DNA of 5,628 nucleotides from an uncultured Collinsella sp. (GTDB lineage Bacteria; Actinomycetota; Coriobacteriia; Coriobacteriales; Coriobacteriaceae), in NCBI GenBank assembly GCA_900554255.1, contig USGN01000088.1, positions 1-5,628 on the forward strand. The letters run 5' to 3'. Each line of letters starts with the position of its first letter. Positions within the stretch are counted from its first letter, which is position 1. Under the pieces are notes generated by a model that made no database searches, was not told the origin of the DNA, and saw only the letters and a program-made list of their open reading frames with translations. Made by a program: the position numbers and the translations under genes. Shown here one piece after another: positions 1-5,628 of the stretch.

Positions 1-38
1 CGGACAGGATACTGAAGATTCTTCTTATAAACAAACAT
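1..38 (-). CDS. cotJC: CotJC, manganese-catalase-family protein, first 12 codons only
   Basis: Reading leftward from the ATG at 38-36, the sequence encodes MFVYKKNLQYPV and then leaves the window. This matches the family's usual opening (M-W/F-V/I-Y-x-K-x-LQYPV), which is why I name it from so few residues. CotJC proteins are di-manganese catalase relatives that break down hydrogen peroxide; in spore-formers they sit in the coat together with CotJA and CotJB. The start is supported by a GGAGG Shine-Dalgarno at 51-47, eight bases upstream. The preceding CotJB stop (44-42) is only three bases away, so the two are probably translationally coupled. The catalytic metal ligands lie outside the window, so catalase activity is inferred from the family. 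Confidence 0.75.
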   Translation of the reverse strand, partial: MFVYKKNLQYPV

Positions 39-41
39 GCG

Positions 42-386
42 TCAACCCTCCGTGCCGCCGCGGTATTCCCACGGCCAGGGACTTTTCAGCCAGGTATACG
101 TTTCCGCGTTGAGAAGATCGCGTTTGGTGATCGGCCCATAGAGCTTTGCATAGCGCTGCGCGCCTTCCTCGGCGAGCCGGAGCAGATCCTGATAGGCAGC
201 AAACGCCTCCGCGTCGCCGGCGTGCGTGTCGAGATACAGAGAAAGATCGTGCGCGGCAAAATCGATCGCCATGAGCTCGGCAAGCGGAACGTTCGGCGCG
301 GCGTCGTTGACCACGTTCCCAAACGGCAGATCAAGCCCCGGGAAAAGCGTGCCGCGTGCAAGCGCTTTGTCCGGCTCATACTGCGC
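42..386 (-). pseudogene. CotJA-CotJB in-frame fusion, 5' end missing
   Basis: The frame ending at the TGA at 44-42 carries two recognisable parts. The CotJA tail (about 386-300) reads YEPDKALARGTLFPGLDLPF, which fits the family pattern Y-x-P-x-x-AL-x-RGT-x-FP-x-L-x-x-P. The CotJB part (about 290-45) has ELMAIDF, LYLDTH, KLYGPI and a closing W-x-x-x-PWPWE. No stop separates them, so they form one protein rather than the usual two genes. CotJA and CotJB are small spore-coat partners of the manganese catalase CotJC, which starts three bases downstream. The first part of CotJA (usually an AYVP-x-Q region) is absent. Upstream of about 386 the frame stays open but reads antisense to the permease gene on the plus strand, so that extension is a shadow. 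The gene is cut at the same point as the permease. The fragment's identity is firm; its exact 5' boundary is uncertain by about 15 bases. Confidence 0.75.
47..51 (-). promoter_or_regulatory. Ribosome binding site of cotJC
   Basis: GGAGG on the minus strand, eight bases before the cotJC ATG. It lies inside the last codons of the upstream CotJB reading frame. This decides the cotJC start and shows that cotJC is meant to be translated from the same message as the CotJA-CotJB gene. Confidence 0.7.
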
Positions 387-404
387 CTGCGCATTTTCCT
401 GCGC
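370..404. other. Breakpoint joining two head-to-head truncated genes
   Basis: To the left, the minus strand encodes a CotJA-CotJB protein without its N-terminus. To the right, the plus strand encodes an FtsX permease without its N-terminus. Neither has a start codon, ribosome binding site or promoter here. Family resemblance fades on both sides within about 370-395. The hexamer CTGCGC occurs three times here, at 381, 387 and 399, the first two in tandem, so microhomology could have guided the join. It may be a genuine deletion or inversion endpoint, or an assembly misjoin; sequence alone does not decide. Confidence 0.65.
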
Positions 405-1778
405 AACCTGGGCAACTTCGCCACGCTCTTCGTGGGCATCGCGTTTGCCTCGCTGCTGCTGCTCTTTGGCCTGGCGATTCTGCCCACGATGACGCACTAC
501 GCCGACAACCTCGAGACAAGCCTGGTCGCCGAGCACCAGTACACGCTCAAGGCTCCGCTGGAGCTCGAGGGCACTGCCGAGGAGCGTGAGCAGTGGTCGG
601 CACTCGAGCGCTTGCAGTCGGTTGACGGCGCGCTGCTTTCCGCCGCTCAGGATGCCGATGACGAGCTTGACGACGCGGCCGATGCGGCGCAGGCGGCAGC
701 CGATGCCGCGACCAGCGCTCCGTCTGCCGAGAGCCTTGCCGCGGCGCAGGACGCGCTCGCCAAGGTCCAGGACAAGAAGGATGCGCTCTACGCGCGCCTC
801 GATGACCTTGCCGATGCCCTCGGCTGCGACCGCGACGAGGCTATCGACCTGATCGACAAGGCCTCTAAGATCGACACTGACAACGATGATATCCACCCGG
901 TCAATACGACCGACAACGGCGCGGGCGCAATCGCGCAGGCCGAGAAATATGCCGTTTACCAGCTGCAATACAACCGCGGCGATGGTAATGGCGAGGAGAC
1001 GATTTCCGTCTACGGCATCTCGCCCGATTCGCGCTACTGGAAAGACCTCAACGTTGGCGATGGGCGCGTCGTCTTTGGCGGCGGTCTGCTCGATAAGTTT
1101 GGCTGGAGCGAGGGCCAGAAGGTCACGCTCATCGACAAGTACGAGGGGGAGCATTATTCCCTTGAGTACGCGGGCAAGGACTGTGCCTGGGGCTCCAAGT
1201 CGGACATGAATATCTATATGAGCATCGATGACTTTAACGAGCTGTTCGGCAATGACGCCACCTACTTTAACGGCTATGTGAGCGACGAGAAGCTCGACTT
1301 CGATGCGCGCTACTTTGCCGGCGACACCACGCCCGACGACATGCGGGCCGTGGGCGACCAGTTCATCGGCATGATGAGCAAAATGATCGGCATGATGGTT
1401 GGCCTCGCGGTGTTTATCTTCCTGCTGTTTATGTATCTACTGACCAAGGCTGTGATCGACCACAGCGCCCGTTCGATTAGCTATATGAAAGTCTTTGGCT
1501 ATCGCGATAGCGAGATCTCGCATCTGTACATCCGGTCGATCACACTGTGCGTGGCGGCGTCGCTTGTGCTGAGCTTGCCGGTCATTATCGGCTCGCTCAC
1601 GGCCATCTTCCGCTCGATGCTGCTCGCCTACAACGGCAATATCGAAATCTATGCGCCCGCTTGGTCCATGGTTGCATGCGTCGGCATTGGCTTTGCGACC
1701 TACCTGGTCGTGGCACTGCTGCACACGCGCTCCATCAAGCGCGTCAGCCTGGCCGAAGCCCTCAAGGTGCAGGAGTAG
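384..1778 (+). CDS. FtsX/MacB-type ABC transporter permease, C-terminal half (5'-truncated)
   Basis: This is the membrane subunit of an ABC exporter or mechanotransmission system with FtsX-like domains. The open frame extends back to an ATG at 222, but 222 to about 384 is antisense to the CotJ gene and does not look like permease. Recognisable sequence begins at LRIFLRNLGN. Numbering from the ATG at 222, membrane segments lie near residues 64-86, 387-409, 438-463 and 480-501. A ~300-residue external domain separates the first two. The last three segments with SYMKVFGYRDSEI (about 420-432) and the closing RVSLAEALKVQE are the typical FtsX C-terminal domain. Residues about 140-200 of the external domain are Ala/Asp-rich and look coiled-coil. 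Coriobacterial members usually carry a further N-terminal FtsX half and sit beside an ATPase gene; neither is here. With no native start the product is unlikely to work as it stands. Substrate unknown. Confidence 0.75.
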   Translation, partial: RLRIFLRNLGNFATLFVGIAFASLLLLFGLAILPTMTHYADNLETSLVAEHQYTLKAPLELEGTAEEREQWSALERLQSVDGALLSAAQDADDELDDAADAAQAAADAATSAPSAESLAAAQDALAKVQDKKDALYARLDDLADALGCDRDEAIDLIDKASKIDTDNDDIHPVNTTDNGAGAIAQAEKYAVYQLQYNRGDGNGEETISVYGISPDSRYWKDLNVGDGRVVFGGGLLDKFGWSEGQKVTLIDKYEGEHYSLEYAGKDCAWGSKSDMNIYMSIDDFNELFGNDATYFNGYVSDEKLDFDARYFAGDTTPDDMRAVGDQFIGMMSKMIGMMVGLAVFIFLLFMYLLTKAVIDHSARSISYMKVFGYRDSEISHLYIRSITLCVAASLVLSLPVIIGSLTAIFRSMLLAYNGNIEIYAPAWSMVACVGIGFATYLVVALLHTRSIKRVSLAEALKVQE

Positions 1779-1803
1779 TCATTTAAGAACGTCCCCAATG
1801 ACT
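1777..1803. repeat. 27-nt element with 7-bp inverted ends (REP-like candidate)
   Basis: AGTCATT (1777-1783) and AATGACT (1797-1803) are perfect inverted ends around the core TAAGAACGTCCCC. It overlaps the last two bases of the permease stop codon. The GTCCCC core next to a short inverted repeat resembles extragenic repeats that accompany REP-associated tyrosine transposases. That parentage is inference, since only one copy is visible here. Confidence 0.35.
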
Positions 1804-1813
1804 AGGTGAATAG

Positions 1814-1847
1814 CAAAAGCCCCGCAGTCGGAGCGGACTGCGGGGCT
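1814..1847 (-). terminator. Intrinsic terminator of arcC
   Basis: A perfect 12-bp GC-rich stem pairs 1818-1829 with 1836-1847 around a six-base loop. On the minus strand it is followed by TTTTG (1818-1814), a short U-tract, while the plus side has none. It therefore ends leftward transcription from arcC, whose stop codon lies 66 bases upstream on that strand. It lies in the 134-bp gap between convergent genes and may only weakly stop rightward reading from the permease. Confidence 0.8.
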
Positions 1848-1866
1848 CATGAAGAGAGGCTAGTTT

Positions 1867-1890
1867 GTGGGCGCTTTGCCTGGCGCCCAC
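1867..1890. repeat. 8-bp hairpin between arcC stop and its terminator
   Basis: GTGGGCGC (1867-1874) pairs perfectly with GCGCCCAC (1883-1890) around an eight-base loop. There is no U-tract on either side, so it is probably not a terminator itself. It could stabilise the 3' end of the arcC message. Its function is not shown by the sequence. Confidence 0.4.
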
Positions 1891-1912
1891 GAGAGAGGCA
1901 ATGGAGTAGAGG

Positions 1913-2875
1913 CTACTCGTGGATGCGGGTACCGGAGAGGCCGGCCATGGTCTCAGCGGCCTTGTCCAGGGCGCCGATGATGCAGGTGCGGCCCTTGCGG
2001 GAACGGGCGAACTTGATGGCAGCGCGGACCTTGGGCTCCATGGAACCCTTGCCGAACTGGCCCTCGTCGGCCAGGCGCTCGGCCTCGTCGGCGGTGATGT
2101 CCTCGAGCTCCTCCTGGTTGGGCTTGCCAAAGTTGATGGCGACATGCTCAACGGCGGTCAGCAGGAACAGAACGTCGGCGTCGCAGTCCTCGGCCAGCAG
2201 CTCGCCGCCCAGGTCCTTGTCGATGACGGCGGGAACGCCCTTGTAGCAGCCCTTGTTCTCGTAGTCGCGGACGACGGGGATGCCGCCGCCACCGCAGGCG
2301 ATGACGATGAACTCGTTGTCGAGCAGGTTGAGGATGGAGTCAGCCTCGACGATCTTCTTGGGATCGGGGGAAGCGACGACGCGACGCCAGCCGCGGCCGG
2401 AATCCTCGACGAAGACCTTGGAAGGATCCTCGGCCATGAACTCCTTGGCCTGCTCCTCGGTGTAGAAGGGGCCGATCGGCTTGGTCGGGTTCTTGAACGC
2501 AGGATCATCCGGGTCGCACTCGATCTGGGTGACGACGGTGGCGGCGTGCCAACGCTTATAGCGCTTGTGCATCTCGCGGCCGATGCCCTGCTGCAGGTGA
2601 TAACCAATGTAGCCCTGGGACATGGCGCCGCACTCGGGCAGCGGCATCTCGGGGGTACCGATGGCATCGTGGGCAGCGGCGAAGGCGTTCTGGATCATGC
2701 CGACCTGCGGGCCGTTGCCGTGGGTGATGATGATCTCATTGCCCTGCTCGATGAGACCGAGGAGAGCGTGGGCGGTGTTGCTCACGGCCTCGATCTGCTC
2801 GACGGGGTTGTTGCCGAGGGCGTTGCCGCCAAGGGCGACGACAATACGATCGGGCTTGCCAAGAGGCTTAGACAT
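1913..2875 (-). CDS. arcC: Carbamate kinase, 320 aa, intact
   Basis: Carbamate kinase (amino-acid-kinase fold, cytoplasmic) transfers phosphate from carbamoyl phosphate to ADP, giving ATP, ammonia and CO2. It is the energy-yielding last step of arginine, agmatine or similar ureido-compound breakdown. Motifs in order: VVALGGNAL (residues 12-20) and THGNGPQVG (51-59) for phosphate and substrate binding, CGGGGIPV (194-201), VIDKDLGGELLA (218-229) with the conserved Lys-Asp, and GSMEPKVRAA (277-286). Length fits the family's roughly 310-320. I chose the ATG at 2875 because AAAGGA lies eight bases upstream and MSKPLGKPDRIVVALGG matches the family's N-terminus; an in-frame ATG 12 codons upstream (2911) lacks that support. 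No deiminase, ornithine carbamoyltransferase or antiporter gene adjoins it here, so the pathway it serves is not shown. It appears to be a single-gene unit with its own terminator. Confidence 0.95.
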   Translation of the reverse strand: MSKPLGKPDRIVVALGGNALGNNPVEQIEAVSNTAHALLGLIEQGNEIIITHGNGPQVGMIQNAFAAAHDAIGTPEMPLPECGAMSQGYIGYHLQQGIGREMHKRYKRWHAATVVTQIECDPDDPAFKNPTKPIGPFYTEEQAKEFMAEDPSKVFVEDSGRGWRRVVASPDPKKIVEADSILNLLDNEFIVIACGGGGIPVVRDYENKGCYKGVPAVIDKDLGGELLAEDCDADVLFLLTAVEHVAINFGKPNQEELEDITADEAERLADEGQFGKGSMEPKVRAAIKFARSRKGRTCIIGALDKAAETMAGLSGTRIHE

Positions 2876-2883
2876 TGCTGGAA

Positions 2884-2899
2884 TCCTTTCTGTAAAAGG
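2884..2899 (-). promoter_or_regulatory. arcC ribosome binding site within a small hairpin
   Basis: The minus strand reads AAAGGA at 2889-2884, eight bases before the chosen ATG. The same purines can pair with CCTTT at 2899-2895, a 5-bp stem with a five-base loop. The site supports the 2875 start. The stem is short, so real masking of the site is doubtful. Confidence 0.55.
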
Positions 2900-2995
2900 C
2901 CTACAACCCATTAATAACCCGCGTCCGTGCGATACGCGAGTTTATTAAGGTTTATATTCTCTTTATCGCTCATTTTATTCATTTTGAAAATAGCG

Positions 2996-3009
2996 GAACG
3001 GTGAACGGT
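2996..3009. repeat. Tandem GAACGGT repeat, possible regulator site
   Basis: GAACGGT occurs twice back to back in otherwise AT-rich DNA, about 120 bases upstream of the arcC start. Short tandem direct repeats are a common layout for dimeric response-regulator binding. The role is inferred from layout only. Confidence 0.3.
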
Positions 3010-3054
3010 CGTTTTTGTCCGCTCAGCGTACAGAACTCCAGCTCAGACATATCT

Positions 3055-3067
3055 ACGTAATTTACGT
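3055..3067. promoter_or_regulatory. 13-bp palindrome, operator-like
   Basis: ACGTAA and TTACGT form perfect 6-bp inverted arms around a single central T. It lies in AT-rich intergenic DNA about 180 bases upstream of arcC, the size and symmetry expected of a dimeric repressor site. I do not recognise the cognate regulator. Confidence 0.3.
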
Positions 3068-3198
3068 GCGACTTTATTTAAATGAAGCGAGGATTATGTC
3101 GGATTATGCAAACTACATCTCTGCTAAACACAAAACGGACAGCGCAATATCTTACTCGCGCTATACGAGATTCTATGCACTTATAAGTCGAGTATGCA

Positions 3199-3222
3199 CC
3201 CCTGCAAAAACAAGGGGCTTTT
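3199..3222 (+). terminator. Weak plus-strand terminator-like hairpin
   Basis: CCCCT (3199-3203) pairs with AGGGG (3213-3217) around a nine-base A-rich loop and is followed by CTTTT. The five-pair stem is short. No plus-strand gene is recognised upstream of it, so if real it would end a small RNA or unannotated transcript from the AT-rich region. Confidence 0.3.
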
Positions 3223-3302
3223 CATCCAGCAAAAGGAATAAAGAAGCGCTCCGAAAAGGCGGCAACAACCACGCCCCCATCCATCCCCAAAGTGGCGCGA
3301 GT

Positions 3303-3323
3303 TTTCGCGGCAAAGCCGCGAAA
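3303..3323. repeat. 9-bp perfect hairpin
   Basis: TTTCGCGGC (3303-3311) pairs with GCCGCGAAA (3315-3323) around AAA. It is stable and compact but lacks a trailing T-run on either strand. It is the first of three successive inverted repeats in the gap between arcC and nifJ. Confidence 0.45.
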
Positions 3324-3350
3324 CAGCGAAAGGGACGGAATACCCGGCCA

Positions 3351-3390
3351 ACTACGTCCTTCATCCGCCCACACAATCCAAGGACGTAGT
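3351..3390. repeat. 11-bp inverted repeat
   Basis: ACTACGTCCTT (3351-3361) is the exact reverse complement of AAGGACGTAGT (3380-3390), with an 18-base spacer. It ends five bases before the large nested palindrome. No T-run follows, so it is not an ordinary terminator. Confidence 0.45.
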
Positions 3391-3394
3391 CGTA

Positions 3395-3519
3395 GCAGGA
3401 TCTGAGGGCTGACCTTCGCGGACACTCCGCAGGACGAAAGAACCCCCGCCGCACGTAGTGCGCAGCGGGGGTTCTTTCATGTCCGAGGACGTCCGCGAAG
3501 GTCAGCCCTCAGATCCTGC
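3395..3519. repeat. 29-bp perfect inverted repeat enclosing a terminator
   Basis: The 29 bases 3395-3423 are the exact reverse complement of 3491-3519. Between them GGAC (3432-3435) pairs with GTCC (3481-3484) and then continues into the inner terminator stem, so nearly the whole 125 nt can fold into one long hairpin or a DNA cruciform. Its right arm lies ten bases beyond the nifJ stop codon. No matching target-site duplication flanks the arms, which argues against a simple miniature transposon, though an old one cannot be excluded. Confidence 0.7.
3436..3478 (-). terminator. Strong terminator hairpin after nifJ, possibly bidirectional
   Basis: A perfect 14-bp stem pairs 3436-3449 with 3465-3478. 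Inside it, CGCAC (3450-3454) pairs with GTGCG (3458-3462) around a three-base loop, leaving a two-base bulge. The outer part of the stem is A-rich on one side and T-rich on the other (GTTCTTTC), which gives a U-rich 3' arm in both directions though no clean U-run. It lies about 50 bases past the nifJ stop and most likely ends that transcript. Confidence 0.7.
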
Positions 3520-3529
3520 GGTGGGAGAC

Positions 3530-5628
<2,099 letters not shown>

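Larger units (their letters stand above)
2900..3240. promoter_or_regulatory. AT-rich upstream region of arcC, no convincing gene
   Basis: This stretch is markedly AT-rich against its neighbours: by hand count 16 of 60 bases are G or C in 2941-3000 and 21 of 60 in 3061-3120. It lies directly upstream of arcC and probably holds its promoter. TATAAA and TATTAA-like boxes occur on the minus strand (about 2950 and 2915), but no well-spaced -35 partner stands out, so I do not assign a promoter. It contains a tandem 7-bp repeat (2996-3009), a 13-bp palindrome (3055-3067) and a weak plus-strand hairpin with a T-run (3199-3222). Reading frames crossing it have no recognisable protein character. Confidence 0.4.

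Noticed and set aside
222..383. N-terminal 54 residues of the permease frame from the ATG at 222
   Set aside because: This part is antisense to CotJB/CotJA, is rich in Arg and Lys, and does not resemble any permease N-terminus. The ATG has no ribosome site.
387..1154. Minus-strand extension of the CotJA-CotJB frame to a longer 370-residue protein
   Set aside because: Beyond about 386 it is antisense to well-recognised permease sequence. GC-rich coding often leaves the opposite frame open.
1919..2914. Long plus-strand open frame opposite arcC
   Set aside because: It is the mirror frame of a clear carbamate kinase, with Leu/Val/Gly/Asp-rich low-information sequence.
2970..2990. Possible ArgR box upstream of arcC (TGAATAAAATGA on the minus strand)
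   Set aside because: Only one half-site fits; the second inverted half is missing, and AT-rich DNA gives such matches by chance.
3015..3389. Plus-strand open frame of 124 codons in the gap between arcC and nifJ
   Set aside because: It starts without a good ribosome site, crosses the 3199-3222 hairpin and the 9-bp hairpin, ends inside the 11-bp inverted repeat, and has no recognisable protein pattern. I treat it as chance.
3173..3454. Minus-strand open frame of 93 codons overlapping the nifJ terminator
   Set aside because: Its start lies inside the terminator stem and it has no ribosome site or family resemblance.

Overview
The window looks like chromosomal DNA from a high-GC, strictly anaerobic gut actinobacterium of the class Coriobacteriia, most like Collinsella. 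This rests on the protein style of the carbamate kinase, the FtsX-type permease and the single-chain pyruvate:ferredoxin oxidoreductase (PFOR), and on the GC-rich coding with AT-rich promoter DNA. The assignment is from recognition, not from a search.

Layout, left to right. (1) 1-~386, minus strand: the first codons of cotJC (manganese-catalase family) at the window edge, preceded three bases away by an in-frame CotJA-CotJB fusion that has lost its 5' end. (2) ~384-1778, plus strand: the C-terminal half of an FtsX/MacB-type ABC transporter permease that has lost its 5' end at the same place. The two broken genes meet head to head at about 370-404, so this is either a real rearrangement breakpoint or an assembly chimera. 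(3) 1779-1912: a short convergent intergenic stretch with a 27-nt element with inverted ends, a strong minus-strand terminator and a second hairpin. (4) 1913-2875, minus: an intact carbamate kinase (arcC). (5) 2876-3529: about 650 bp without a convincing gene. Its left part is AT-rich, with operator-like repeats and a weak plus-strand terminator-like hairpin. Its right part is a chain of inverted repeats ending in a 125-nt nested palindrome that holds the nifJ terminator. (6) 3530-5628, minus: the C-terminal ~60% of nifJ, running off the right edge.

Functionally, arcC and nifJ are anaerobic energy genes. PFOR makes acetyl-CoA and reduced ferredoxin from pyruvate, and carbamate kinase makes ATP from carbamoyl phosphate. 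Each appears to be its own transcription unit, separated by the large hairpin. The cotJ block is a peroxide-handling or coat-type cassette known from spore-formers. Its presence, fused, in a presumed non-sporulating actinobacterium is the most biologically interesting point. The junction beside it is the point that most needs checking.
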